A stretch of 45,266 nucleotides of DNA, taken from Patescibacteria group bacterium (GTDB lineage Bacteria > Patescibacteriota > Gracilibacteria > Absconditabacterales > Absconditicoccaceae). The translations under genes and the position numbers were made by a program. Below the pieces are notes generated by a model. The model saw only the letters and a program-made list of their open reading frames with translations. It made no database searches and had not been told where the DNA came from. This document shows, one piece after another, positions 1 to 8,953 of this stretch. How positions within the stretch are numbered: the first letter of the stretch is position 1; every line of letters starts with the position of its first letter. The stretch is from positions 1-45,266 of the forward strand of contig JAGOPC010000005.1 of the NCBI GenBank assembly GCA_017992195.1, in the 5' to 3' direction.

Positions 1-259
1 CCGACATCCCATCATCAGCCGTCGGCGGCGGTAGCTCTTGTCTCAGCTGCAATGGCAACAGGAAACGTCTGTTTTTCTTCTGCAGCGCCGCCTCTATCGC
101 CTGGATACGATTTTGCTGCAAACCCATACTCGTCAGATAGTTGTGATCGATACGATATCGCGCAGCAAAAAAGCCAACGTTGATAAATAACAAAATCACC
201 AGCGTTGAAATAGCTGTGAAAAGCGTAAACTGGAGCGCAATGCGTGACGAGGTTCTCAT
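1..259 (-). CDS. N-terminal part of a membrane-anchored protein, possibly a sensor kinase (partial)
   Basis: Reading the minus strand from an ATG at 259 gives an open frame of 86 codons that runs off the left edge. It starts MRTSSRIALQFTLFTAISTL and continues through a single hydrophobic helix (about residues 9-32) into a charged, helix-prone stretch rich in Gln, Lys and Arg. A short cytoplasmic tail, one membrane helix and an extracytoplasmic segment are typical of the start of a two-component sensor histidine kinase, but no kinase motif lies inside the window, so this is a guess from architecture. A weak purine run lies about 20 bases before the ATG. It is downstream of, and separated by a terminator from, the exported repeat protein at 379-999. 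Confidence 0.5.
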   Translation of the reverse strand, partial: MRTSSRIALQFTLFTAISTLVILLFINVGFFAARYRIDHNYLTSMGLQQNRIQAIEAALQKKNRRFLLPLQLRQELPPPTADDGMS

Positions 260-300
260 GATTAACGATATTATGCGGATTTCACCTTAAAACAAGCTTA

Positions 301-341
301 AAAAACTCCCCCTCCGCATTAGTTGCCGAGAAGAAGTTTTT
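301..341 (-). terminator. Rho-independent terminator of the 379-999 gene
   Basis: On the minus strand AAAAACTTCTTCTC pairs, with some G-U pairs, with GGAGGGGGAGTTTTT around a loop of about 12 bases, ending in a T-run. It lies just after the TAA stop of the exported repeat protein and before the start of the edge gene. Confidence 0.65.
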
Positions 342-378
342 ATGAGTGGGATTTATAAAAGATAGGAGATACTATCTA

Positions 379-999
379 TTATTTAGCAGATTTATTTGTT
401 TGTCTTGTAACCATCTTCGCAAACTGCTCAGCAGTTATCTTGCCCTCCATCGGAGTTCATTTCACTGCAGTTTGGAATGCGGCATAGTCATTGTTCGCGA
501 TAGCAGTTTCTACTGCCTGACGAGATTTATGTTGTGTCGCTCTTTCGTTGAACTCTGCCTGTGTTGGAGTCGTTGCAGCGACGAACGCATTGTAATCGTT
601 ATTAGCAAGCGCTGTTTCAGCAGCCTGGTGCTTTTGCGACATAGTTACCATCTTAGCAAACTGATCCTGAGTTGGAGCCGTCATGTCGGATGGTTTTTTA
701 GTGTCGGCATTTCGCGCCGCGAGGAATGCAGTATAATCATTGTTTTGTATTGCTGTTTGGATTGCACTGTTTTCCGAACCAAACATTCACTTACCCTTTA
801 CCATTCATTTCATCATTCACTTTTTCATATGACCAAATCCTCTTTCTCACTTTCCTTCCTTAAACATTTTTCCCATCGTTGTCGATGTTTTTGCATTGGT
901 AGTAAGCGTACCAGACGTATTGTTGGCTGATACCAGAGATATTGCAGATAGGCCAATCAATGATGCTATACCTGCGAATGCGAGTGTTTTCTTGTTCAT
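379..999 (-). CDS. Exported protein with three NNDYxAF repeats
   Basis: With UGA=Gly this reads as 206 residues ending in TAA; in the standard code only a 109-residue fragment would be seen. The first 27 residues (MNKKTLAFAGIASLIGLSAI, then SLVSAN) are a clear signal peptide. A Gly/Lys/Met-rich basic linker follows, in which five of the glycines are UGA. The C-terminal half alternates two short motifs three times: an AIxNNDYxAF unit (QNNDYTAF, ANNDYNAF, ANNDYAAF) and a unit resembling QFAKMVT (QDQFAKMVT, QAEFNERAT, AEQFAKMVT). The family is unknown to me; the repeats suggest a small helical repeat domain acting outside the membrane. No Shine-Dalgarno sequence precedes the start. Confidence 0.8.
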
Positions 1000-1081
1000 G
1001 TTTGTGTATGAGAGTATAAAAGTTAGGGCTGTACAGCATTCCCGATATGAATCAAAGGAATGCCGCTGTTATACGAACGAA

Positions 1082-1100
1082 TATTAAGAGAATCTTAATA
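1082..1100. promoter_or_regulatory. 8-bp inverted repeat upstream of the 379-999 gene
   Basis: TATTAAGA and TCTTAATA are perfect inverted repeats separated by GAA, about 80 bases upstream of the exported repeat protein. It could be an operator or a weak RNA hairpin; no T-run follows on either strand. Confidence 0.35.
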
Positions 1101-1102
1101 CA

Positions 1103-1132
1103 GAAAAAGGCGCAGATGGAAGCGCCCTTTTT
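1103..1132 (-). terminator. Terminator of the 1152-1850 gene
   Basis: AAAAAGGCGC and GCGCCCTTTTT form a hairpin with one bulged C and an eight-base loop. It lies directly after the TAA stop at 1152 on the minus strand and could work in both directions because both flanks are A/T tracts. Confidence 0.6.
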
Positions 1133-1151
1133 ACAAACTCCTTGTGAATAC

Positions 1152-1850
1152 TTATTTAATATCTGTACGAGAAGAAGAATCATCAACTGTACTATAATCC
1201 GTCTTCTTTATTTTCGTCAGTAATATTTTTAGTAGATTAGTTCTTCCTATAATGAACCTAGCAAATTCATCCTGTTTCGTGCTATCTATATAAGGAAGAA
1301 GCGAATCTTTATAAACATCTATAGCTGCGTCTGCCTGAGCTAGCATATCCGACAAGTTTTGTGTACCGCTATTTACCGAGATAGTATGAGTTTCAAGCAA
1401 TCTTTTCTGTGTAGCCAGAAGCGTTTTAACGGCACTCTGTATCGCTGCAGACATAACTCTTCTTTCGTTGAATGTTCCCCCTTTTTTCAGATACGCTGCG
1501 ATGTAGCCATTTTCCGTACGGTAGGCAGCAACGTCCTGAGCATTTTGTCTTACGATCGTTTGAACAACCTGTTTTATCTCCTCCTGCTTTGTTCCTGTCA
1601 CAGCCGAGCCAGTGATGACACTACTACCTGTACCAAGCTTTGGCATCGGTCTCTTAACAGGCAATGCGGGCCTCTTATCAAGCAGCTTAATGAGTGACGG
1701 GCGCACATTTGGCCTTCCGACGACAGGCTTTACCGAGTTTCCGACGCTCGTAGTAGTTGGGGGTGTCTCCAATATCTGAGTAGCGAATGTCACTCCACCA
1801 AGTGCAACTATGCTTACGGCTACAGCAAGCAAGTGTTTCTTCATGTGCAT
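1152..1850 (-). CDS. Exported or membrane-anchored helical protein of unknown function
   Basis: 232 residues ending in TAA, without UGA codons. It begins with a hydrophobic signal or anchor segment (KKHLLAVAVSIVALGGVTFA, residues 4-23). A Pro/Arg/Lys-rich low-complexity stretch follows to about residue 75, and then a helix-rich domain with many Gln, Ala and Lys. A start at the internal ATG two codons downstream (MKKHLL) would give a more typical signal peptide. I do not recognise the family. The gene sits on the same strand as the repeat protein at 379-999 but has its own terminator. Confidence 0.65.
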   Translation of the reverse strand: MHMKKHLLAVAVSIVALGGVTFATQILETPPTTTSVGNSVKPVVGRPNVRPSLIKLLDKRPALPVKRPMPKLGTGSSVITGSAVTGTKQEEIKQVVQTIVRQNAQDVAAYRTENGYIAAYLKKGGTFNERRVMSAAIQSAVKTLLATQKRLLETHTISVNSGTQNLSDMLAQADAAIDVYKDSLLPYIDSTKQDEFARFIIGRTNLLKILLTKIKKTDYSTVDDSSSRTDIK

Positions 1851-1933
1851 AATGTATGAAAAAAATTAAATACCCCACCAATATAGGCAATTTATCTTCT
1901 AAAAACAAATGAAAAAAATTACTATATAATCTG

Positions 1934-1961
1934 TAGACTTTTATCTACTCGCGACTATACT
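1934..1961 (+). promoter_or_regulatory. Sigma-70-type promoter of the first TrmB gene
   Basis: TAGACT (1934-1939) and TATACT (1956-1961) are separated by 16 bases, giving a leader of about 35 bases before the ATG at 2003. The same 16-base spacing recurs at many promoters in this window. Confidence 0.55.
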
Positions 1962-2002
1962 TAGGGACAACATTACTAATTTTACACATTTCCTTCCATC
2001 TC

Positions 2003-2773
2003 ATGGATAAATCTCTCATAGATATTTTGCGCGATACTGGCCTCAGCGATAAAGAGGCTTTGGTCTATATGACTAACCTCCAACTCGGCCAGGCACCTGT
2101 TAGTACTATAGCAAGACATATGCATGAGAATAGAGTCACAGTCTACTCTATATTAAAAAATCTTATCGCCAAAGGGCTTGCCAAATCCGCGACGAAAAAG
2201 AACACCACCTATTATAGCGTGATCGAACCGGAGAAGTTAGCAAAAAAAGCTGTAGAAAAAGCTCAACGTCTTGAATCCATAGTGCCTCAACTAATGGCGA
2301 TGGCAACAAAGATCGACACACCAGTGAAAACACAGTTTTTCGAAGGACTCGAATGAATCAAGACTGTCTACGAAAACGTTATCCTTTCAGGAGAAGAGAT
2401 GCCGAAGTGAGAACCTTTTCTCGCATTTGTAGGCGCCTGTGAGCTTGCGCCAGAGCTTGAAAGTTATTTCACAGGAGAGTTCATTCCACGAAGATTAAAG
2501 TTTCCTACAAAGACGATGGCGATCATCTCCAATCTTTCTAATTCCTATGCAAAGTATAATTATAACAAACATGATGCCATCGCACTGAACGATGAACTGT
2601 TTGATTTTGCAAATGAGATCATCATATGCTGAAAAGATCAAGTCGTCCTTATGATGTACGCGCAGCATGAAATGTCGGCTCTTGTTATCCACAGCAGCAC
2701 CCTCCATGAGGCTCTCAAAGCCATGTTTCACATGATTCGGAAGATGCATAAAGCCCTTCACAAAAAGAAGTAG
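2003..2773 (+). CDS. TrmB-family transcriptional regulator (copy 1)
   Basis: 256 residues with three in-frame UGA read as Gly, ending in TAG. Residues 1-75 match a TrmB winged helix-turn-helix: GLSDKEALVYMTNLQLGQAP, then STIARHMHENRVTVYSILKN and a wing ending TTYYSVIEP. A helical linker and the typical FFEGLEGIKTVYENV segment follow, where the Gly of EGI is UGA. The C-terminal half is the ligand-sensing-like domain seen in the other two copies. TrmB proteins generally sense small molecules, often sugars, and repress or activate neighbouring genes. It is 64 bases upstream of the membrane protein gene at 2838 and probably co-transcribed with it. Two homologues lie at 13050 and 16831 in the same kind of pairing. 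Confidence 0.85.
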
Positions 2774-2837
2774 AAATTTGCCAAAAGAACTCCAAATCCA
2801 TATACTTATAGCAAGGCAACTTTCGCCTTATTAACCC

Positions 2838-4607
2838 ATGAAATCACGCGATATCGGAAAGTTTATCTCAGAAAAAGTAGGTCTGCGCTCAAAAGCAGAT
2901 AATTTTGCTATAAATCCCGCAAAGGTCGTCGAATATATCGACGGTTCAACCTGAGACCGTAATGTGAACAATACCCCACGATGAGATAAGGCAGCACTCT
3001 ATATCGGCAAGATGAGCCGCAGCGAAAATAATCTATACAGTGACGAGAACCTCATAGGAATGCTCAGATTTGCAGTTGAAACAAACCATCAAAAAGAAAA
3101 AATCAATCTCATCCTCTGCCCTATCCTCTACCAGAGTTTAGCCTCTGAGGAAGCGAAAGCAGATATTATGTCATTTGCAGAACAAAAAAAACATATTCTT
3201 ACGCTTATCAAGAAAGCGAAACTACCTTCTGAACTCTTTGCTATTCACGATCTTGCTAGCGGACATCAAGAGCTCTTTAGCGCCGTCAGAGAAAAAGATA
3301 TCGATGCCCTCTCTACGAAGACACCTTTAAGACACGTAGCTTCTCCAAAGAGTGTAGAAATAGCACAATACTTGTATGGACTCACGCAGAAATATCCGGA
3401 CGTAAAAAAGAATCTTCTTTCCGCTATGCCAGAAGATCTTAAAGGTAATCTACCCAAAGATGATCCCCTCCACTACTATGGCATGCTTGAAATAGCGTGT
3501 CGTCTACACGATCTTGCAAGATGAGTTACTATGCAATGAGGAATGATCAGACAAAAGAAGTTTGATGAGATCATGAGTTACGTATTGAATCTTTCAGAAG
3601 AAGAGATACCGGAGATAAAAGAACTGCATCGCTGGCTAGCAAGCAACAAACAGCCTGCGCTTTCTAAATGGTATTTTAAGAATAAGGCATATAAAGAACT
3701 TGTCGTAAAAGAAGATCACGAGAAGAACAGAAAAATGAAAAAGAAATATATTATCGCGATGGTTGCAGCGAGTCTGGGGTCGGTATTGATATGATGAACA
3801 GCAGTACATGAATATATGAAAAATGTGGAAAAGAGTAAATATAAGGAGAAGATGGGAGAGTTATTGAAGCAGAAGTTAAAGTATGAAAAGCTGTGATTGG
3901 GGTTTCATTTTATCATGGATGATAAGACATATAATGAAAGCCCTGAGAAGAAAGTAGAACTCGTTAATTATACGACAGATAGAATCTATAAGTATATTTT
4001 GAAGCGCTACGCGATAGATCCTAGAGAGGAAGATGCATTGAGAGGGCTGATACAAAATGAGTTACTCAAAAAAAATCGGACGAATAGCAACTTAAAGATC
4101 AACGACGTCAACAGAGATATGGATCAGGCAGGATGGTTTGCGTATCATTTTATTGAAAATGAACTTATCCCCAATAACAAGATTGCGCTGGAAGGAATAT
4201 GAATGGATACGAGACCATATAGTAATTTGCTTAAAGAACAAAGGCTGTTTGAGAATATTATTCACAAAAAAGACAGCCTGACCTTGATCAAAGATCAATA
4301 TACCCTGACCGATCCGCTCACACATACTCTCACGCGCACGTGAAGAGCTACTTCCGTTGAGCATCTATGAACATTCATTAGTGACTCATATGATCAAGAA
4401 TATGATCTCGTAAAGGTCATCATCGACCAACAAGGAGGAGGCATCATGCCCGGGTATCACGAAGAGTTACTAGTTGCTAAGAGTATTTATAGCCAAGATG
4501 AAATGTACTCGGTGGATGTCTGAAAGAGCGTAGCAAAAGAACTGCTTGCGTTATGGGAGAAATCAAAATCAGGGAAAGAGCAAAAATAAGCGTTGTTTTC
4601 ATGTAAT
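2838..4607 (+). CDS. Large membrane-anchored protein paired with TrmB copy 1
   Basis: 589 residues with about a dozen UGA read as Gly; the standard code would break it into at least three pieces. The N-terminal part (about residues 50-230) is an alpha/beta-looking domain with the segment ALYIGKMSRSENN, then many short helices. This resembles the ALIGIS..NSYFS region of tRNA-dependent cyclodipeptide synthases only loosely, so I do not assign it. A basic helix leads into one membrane segment (KKKYIIAMVAASLGSVLIGG, about residues 299-318), then a charged helix and a C-terminal domain beginning near TDRIYKYILKRYAIDPREED. That order (catalytic-type domain, KKK, membrane helix, charged helix, alpha domain with a YxID segment) is repeated in the methyltransferase fusion at 13793. 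The exact 3' end depends on reading to TAA. Confidence 0.7.
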
Positions 4608-4645
4608 GTAGAAGAATATCTACTACATTTTCCACTTTACCTTCG

Positions 4646-4673
4646 TTGACTTATAGCATTTGAACAATACCAT
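4646..4673 (+). promoter_or_regulatory. Weak promoter candidate before the ABC importer operon
   Basis: TTGACT (4646-4651) and TACCAT (4668-4673) are 16 bases apart. The -10 is poor and overlaps the terminator hairpin at 4666, so this is tentative. Confidence 0.25.
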
Positions 4674-4692
4674 TCTGAGGTATTTATTTTTT
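4666..4692 (+). terminator. Short terminator after the 2838-4607 gene
   Basis: AATACC (4666-4671), a seven-base loop and GGTATT (4679-4684) are followed by TATTTTTT. The stem is only six pairs, so read-through into the importer operon is possible. Confidence 0.4.
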
Positions 4693-4706
4693 GTATTATC
4701 TCTTAC

Positions 4707-5843
4707 ATGAAGAAATTACTCGTCAGCGCTATTGCCATTTCGGCTATCGTTCTCGCAGGATGCGGAACACAAACAGCAAACAATACGTCGAATGGGCCCG
4801 TAACAGTGAAAGTTGGAGTGATCGCTCCTTTATCGTGACCTGCCGCTGCGTATGGTGAGGATATTGTGAATGTTGTTAAAAAATATGTTGATGCATTTAA
4901 TAGTTCACAAAATGAATATAAGATAGATGCGATTATGGAAGACGGAAAGTGTAGTGGGAAAGATGCCACCTCTGCCATACAGAAGCTCATCAATGTCGAC
5001 AATGTAAGTATGATCTACGGAGGCGCATGCTCTTCTGAGACTCTTGCAGCAGGTAAGATCGCACAAGCAGCGAAAGTATTTATGTTGTCTGCTGTGTCGT
5101 CTGCTCCACAAGTTTCAGAGATCGGAGATTACGTATATAGATATTACAGCGATACTATCGCGGCGAAGGAGGTTGCGAGCTTCATCAACAATAAGTCACA
5201 AAAGATTGCTATTGTGTCGGAGACAACAGACTTTGCGCAAGGATTTGCTAATGCATTCAAAGAAAACTTCAAGTGAGCTATAGGATATGAAACAACCTTT
5301 AGCACCGAAGAAAAAGACTTTAACATCATTGCTAAAAACTTAGCAACAAAGGCAAACGATATTGATTTTATCATGATCTCAAATCAATCAAACACCACTA
5401 TGATTAGCATTGCAAAGGCTATGATCAGCAATGGAGTTTGGGATACGTTTAAAAATAGAATCTTCTTTACTGTAGGAGCTGATGCAGCTGATGTAAAAGA
5501 AGCGCTCGGCAACAAGAGAGAAGGACTTTATAGTTACAATGCGGCTGATCTCACAGCACTTGGGAACAATTTACAGGTTATAAATGAGTTTGAAAAGGAG
5601 CATCCTATCAAATCCGACAAGAACTATGTTGTCATCGAGATTGAAGGCATACAGGCAATTATCGACGGCATCAAAGCAGGAAATACAACATCTGATAGTT
5701 TGAAAGCATATTTTGACGGCTTCAAAACAAAGAACAGAAATGGAATCTTTGGACCTTACTACTTTAACGAAAAGCGTGACGCAGAAGGTATTCACTATAT
5801 CATGACGCAAATACAAAGTGGATCTGTAGCTACTATCGAATAA
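4707..5843 (+). CDS. Liv-type ABC transporter substrate-binding lipoprotein
   Basis: 378 residues ending in TAA. The N-terminus is a lipoprotein signal peptide with lipobox LAGC (Cys 19), so the mature protein is anchored to the outer face of the membrane. The mature part opens VTVKVGVIAPLSGPAAAYGE, the hallmark of type 1 periplasmic-binding proteins of the branched-chain amino acid (LivJ) family; the Gly of LSGP is the UGA at 4836. Later segments (SNQSNTTMISIAKAM, and GIFGPYYFNEKRDAEG near the end) also fit the family. It would deliver a substrate, commonly an amino acid, amide or urea-like compound, to the permeases encoded directly downstream. The true ligand cannot be read from sequence. 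Confidence 0.88.
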
Positions 5844-5847
5844 GGCG

Positions 5848-6666
5848 ATGATAACATACATCTTATTTAATACGCTTATTTACTGAAGCATCGCCTTCAT
5901 ACTCAGCGCATGTTTTGCCTATGCAAAATACCTCAACGTAACGCTAGGAGGTTTTATGATCTTGAGCACTTATACGCTATCAGTCCTCATAAAGGACTGA
6001 TGGTCATGGACATACATAAGCGTATTTATCTGAATCATTGTCATCTATCGAGCGACGAACTACGTTGTCGTTCATTACTTTCACAACGAAAGACAAAGGG
6101 ATCTTTTTGGTCTGATCTTCACACTGGGCGGATCAATTTTCCTGGAAAACATCACAAACCTCATCTATGGCGCTTCTCCTGTAAGCTTTCAGCGATCACA
6201 CATAACCTGATGGCAGATCGCCATAATTCTTATAGTACTCAATATCATGATTATCTATGTATTTAAAATGACATATATGGGGAAAATACGAAGGTGAATA
6301 TACGCGAATACAGGCTCGGTACGCGCACTAGGAGTCCGCACAAATCGTATGATACAAAACTTACTAATGATCATGCTACCTGGTTTAGTTGCTCTCGGAG
6401 CCATCATCGCCAACGAGTGAGCTATGAAAGCAAGCGACAACCTCTTCTACATTATTAAAGGAGTAGGAATCGTAATCATGGTAGGTTTAGAAAAAAGAGA
6501 GTATATATTCCTTGGCACTCTCCTCTATGTGATACTCGAATACGTTCTTTTCATCTGACTCTGACGGCCTATCGAATTCAAAGAGACGTGCATACTTATC
6601 CTCATATTAGTGATACTATTGGTTAAGCCGCAGTGACTTTTTAGCATAAAAGCAAGAAACATTTAA
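5848..6666 (+). CDS. Liv-type ABC transporter permease (LivH-like)
   Basis: 272 residues ending in TAA, starting four bases after the binding-protein stop. It has about eight hydrophobic helices and several UGA-encoded glycines inside membrane segments. The central ANTGSVRALGVRTNRM stretch is the cytoplasmic coupling loop typical of LivH (normally similar to RA...LGI....), which contacts the ATPase. No part of this gene is visible as a long frame in the standard code. Gene order and topology support pairing with the next gene to form the membrane channel. Confidence 0.82.
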
Positions 6667-7542
6667 ATGTCTCTCCCCTTCGTCTATCATCTTCTGATCA
6701 CTGCGATCATATTTTATGTTCTTGCGACGGGATTTAAATTTTTTCTCAAACTAAGATTATCCATAGATTGCTCTTATATAGCGATTATCATTTTCGCCAG
6801 TTATATTACTGCCCTGCTAAACATGCATTTTGAGCGACCTATGCTAGCCACGATTCCTATAGCCTGGCTAGCATCTATCGTATTTACCATACTGATTCTC
6901 TATCTTTCAAAACGCCTCTCCCAGGTATATTTCATCGTAGGAACGTTGGCTCTCTATATGCTCGTATATCAACTCTCCATAAATCGGGTATCCGTTACTT
7001 GAGGAAGTTTTTGATTATCAGGCATCACCAGACTATTGGCCGGCAATGTACTCATAAAATGACTGTGAAACTTTTTAATAGTAGCAGGCGTTATCGGTGC
7101 ACTCGTGCTCGTCTGACTTACACTCTTTAAGAGGACATATATCTATGCCATCCTTAAATGACGAGGTGAAAACGAAAACATACTCAAAATACTCTGAGTA
7201 AAAATCCCCGTCTATACGTGAATCATGATAGCGCTTACATCGCTCTGTGCGGTTATCTGAGCGAACCTCTACACGTACTACTATCTCTATATCGACCCTG
7301 CCAGCTTTTGGCTCAATATGCTCATACTCTTACTGGTCATTTCTTTCTTGTCATACAAGCGATGAGAGCGACAAACTTTTCTTATATCCGTGCTGATCAT
7401 TTTTGTGTACGAGTACCTCAGGTTTTTCAAGCTGGTCGACCCATCACTCCTTGGTTACATAAGGGAAAGCATCTTCGCACTACTCATCATGGTCACCTCA
7501 TTCATCACCTTCCGCAAAACATCCTTTGGAAGAGATCACTAA
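6667..7542 (+). CDS. Liv-type ABC transporter permease (LivM-like)
   Basis: 291 residues ending in TAA. The ATG follows the previous stop with no gap (TAAATG), indicating translational coupling. It is strongly hydrophobic with about eight to nine helices. The segment YAILKGRGENENILKILGVK is the LivM-type cytoplasmic loop (the family usually has R..a.....A...GI). At least eleven glycines are UGA, an extreme density that hides all but the first 111 codons from standard-code gene finders. It should form a heterodimeric channel with the LivH-like protein. Confidence 0.82.
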
Positions 7543-7567
7543 AAATATTTACAAATTTATTCATTCC

Positions 7568-8299
7568 ATGTTACATATCGAAAATCTTGAGCGACATATC
7601 GGAAACAATCACATCATCAATGGTGTTGATTTGACGATCAAAGAAGGACAAGCGATAGGACTTGTGGGACCGAACGGGTGCGGAAAGACGTCGTTGATCA
7701 ATCTCATAAATGGCTTTCAGAAGCCACAACATGGGTCTATCGTCTTTGATGGGCAGCATATTACCAATATGTCCGTTGAACAAAGATCGTTGCTCGGGGT
7801 CGGACGCGTCTTCCAGAGTTTTGGTATCTTTAAAAATCTGACCCTGCAGGAAAATCTTGCACTCGCATTTGTGCACAAGTTAAGACGGCGACAAAAATGG
7901 TTACCGATTAGTTATCTGCCGAAAGAGATGAAGGAACAAATAAAAGATATTTTAGAGCAACTGGAGCTTTATGATAAGAGAAAGCATCTGGCATGATCAC
8001 TGTCGGGCGGACAGATGAGACTGCTCGAGATAGCGAGACTCTACCTGCAAGATACGAAACTTTATCTGTTGGACGAGCCGACAGCAGGGGTGAGTCCTAA
8101 GCTCAAATGAAAAGTAATCGAGCTACTCAAGAAAATTATCCAAGCCTGAAAGACAGTGATCATCGTGGAACACGACTTTGCATTCTTGGGTAAGTTCGTC
8201 GATACGTTGTTTGTCATGAACGACGGTAAAATTATTTTGAAGTGAACGTATGAGGATATTAAAGATAATGATAAGTTGAAAGAGGTCTATTTTGGGTAG
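7568..8299 (+). CDS. Liv-type ABC transporter ATP-binding protein
   Basis: 243 residues ending in TAG. It has Walker A GPNGCGKTS (about residues 34-42; the family more often has GPNGAGKT), a Q-loop FQSFGIF, signature LSGGQ (145-149), Walker B YLLDEPTAGVSP (about 167) and switch His in VEHD. The UGA just before the signature encodes the Gly of AGSLSGGQ. I chose ATG 7568 (MLHIENLERH) over the in-frame ATG at 7526, because 7526 lies inside the permease gene and would add a non-family extension. It couples ATP hydrolysis to import. Only one ATPase gene is present, whereas Liv systems usually have two (LivG and LivF). Confidence 0.87.
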
Positions 8300-8320
8300 G
8301 AAATAAGCCGTTTTAGACTC

Positions 8321-8348
8321 TTGACTTCGCCTTATAAAAGGCTACAAT
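8321..8348 (+). promoter_or_regulatory. Strong sigma-70-type promoter of the 8369 gene
   Basis: TTGACT (8321-8326), 16-base spacer, TACAAT (8343-8348). Initiation would be about 15 bases before the ATG at 8369, giving a very short leader. Confidence 0.7.
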
Positions 8349-8368
8349 TTCCGGACACACAAAAATAA

Positions 8369-8716
8369 ATGAGTATGAAAAATGTATATGTTATATTAAC
8401 AATCCTCGCCATATTTTTGATCGGCGGATGGGCAGCAATGCGGTTTTTATATGATCAGCCTGGAGGTGTAGCCGATATACCTCTTGCGATAGGCATCCTC
8501 TTTATGCTACCGGTTATCTTCCGAAAATGGAGGAACTTGCTGGTCTTTATCAGCCTTGCTCTGTTATCCACGGGAGCATTCAGTCTGATCACGCCAGAGA
8601 TAGAAGATTTTTTCTTTCTATTCATGCTGTTAAGTATTGGGTGTATTGTGCTTGCGATGCAATGCAAGAGGACCACATTTATTCTCCCCATGCCGAAGTC
8701 GGCGGAGTCGGATTAA
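8369..8716 (+). CDS. Small multi-pass membrane protein
   Basis: 115 residues ending in TAA with four predicted hydrophobic segments (about 6-26, 36-51, 56-74 and 79-97) and a short polar tail. No motif identifies a family. The likely start is the first ATG (MSMKNVYV) or the ATG two codons later. It has its own promoter and terminator and so is probably a single-gene unit separate from the importer operon. There are no UGA codons, which is not informative at this length. Confidence 0.65.
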   Translation: MSMKNVYVILTILAIFLIGGWAAMRFLYDQPGGVADIPLAIGILFMLPVIFRKWRNLLVFISLALLSTGAFSLITPEIEDFFFLFMLLSIGCIVLAMQCKRTTFILPMPKSAESD

Positions 8717-8740
8717 TAGCTGTTAGGAAAAATAGTTGAG

Positions 8741-8768
8741 CTTAGGGCGTGTTTGCTCTAAGTTTTTT
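8741..8768 (+). terminator. Terminator of the 8369 gene
   Basis: CTTAGGGC (8741-8748), loop GTGTTT, GCTCTAAG (8755-8762), then six T. The stem is eight pairs including one G-U. Confidence 0.75.
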
Positions 8769-8786
8769 GATAAAGAAAAAACCGCA
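8763..8786. repeat. 24-bp direct repeat, copy 1
   Basis: Six T, GATAAAG, six A, CCGCA: identical to 9643-9666. The preceding bases (GCTCTAAG versus GCTGTAGAA) are also similar, so the related block is about 32 bases. The two copies bracket the small-RNA candidate and the NYN gene. Confidence 0.8.
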
Positions 8787-8832
8787 AATATTCTCAAAAA
8801 ATGCTAAAATCTATGGGAAATTAAGGTAAAAC

Positions 8833-8860
8833 TTGAAATCCACATAAAAGTGATTATAGT
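8833..8860 (+). promoter_or_regulatory. Promoter of a candidate small RNA or leader
   Basis: TTGAAA (8833-8838), 16-base spacer, TATAGT (8855-8860). Transcription would start near 8867, about 68 bases before a terminator and 87 bases before the next ATG. Confidence 0.55.
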
Positions 8861-8866
8861 GGAAAC

Positions 8867-8934
8867 ACACCCGAGGTATGGAATGTGCAAACATTGCCTG
8901 CCCACCCCCGAGTAACCATTCTCGAGGTTTTTTT
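8867..8934 (+). ncRNA. Candidate small RNA or attenuator leader upstream of the NYN gene
   Basis: A promoter-like pair ends at 8860, and a hairpin plus seven T ends at 8934, delimiting an RNA of about 68 nt with no convincing reading frame. Inside, AATGT-GCAA-ACATT forms a hairpin closed by a GNRA tetraloop. It does not match any riboswitch consensus I can recall. Because it ends about 20 bases before the NYN start codon, it could be a free small RNA or a premature-termination control element for that gene. Confidence 0.4.
8904..8934 (+). terminator. Intrinsic terminator ahead of the NYN gene
   Basis: CCCCGAG, an eight-base loop and CTCGAGG (with one bulged or mismatched base) are followed by seven T. 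It lies in the leader rather than after a gene. Confidence 0.6.
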
Positions 8935-8953
8935 AAAAGTTAAAAACAAAAAA

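Noticed and set aside
346-930. A 194-codon plus-strand open frame over the exported repeat protein
   Set aside because: It is antisense to a frame with a signal peptide and repeats, and its composition is implausibly rich in Cys, Ser and Phe.
4605-4640. Hairpin-like GTAGAAGAATATCTAC after the 2838-4607 gene
   Set aside because: The pairing is short and no T-run follows; the hairpin at 4666 is the better terminator.
7218-7634. A 138-codon plus-strand frame inside the LivM-like gene
   Set aside because: The LivM frame with UGA=Gly gives a coherent membrane protein; this one has a His/Thr-rich, shadow-like composition.
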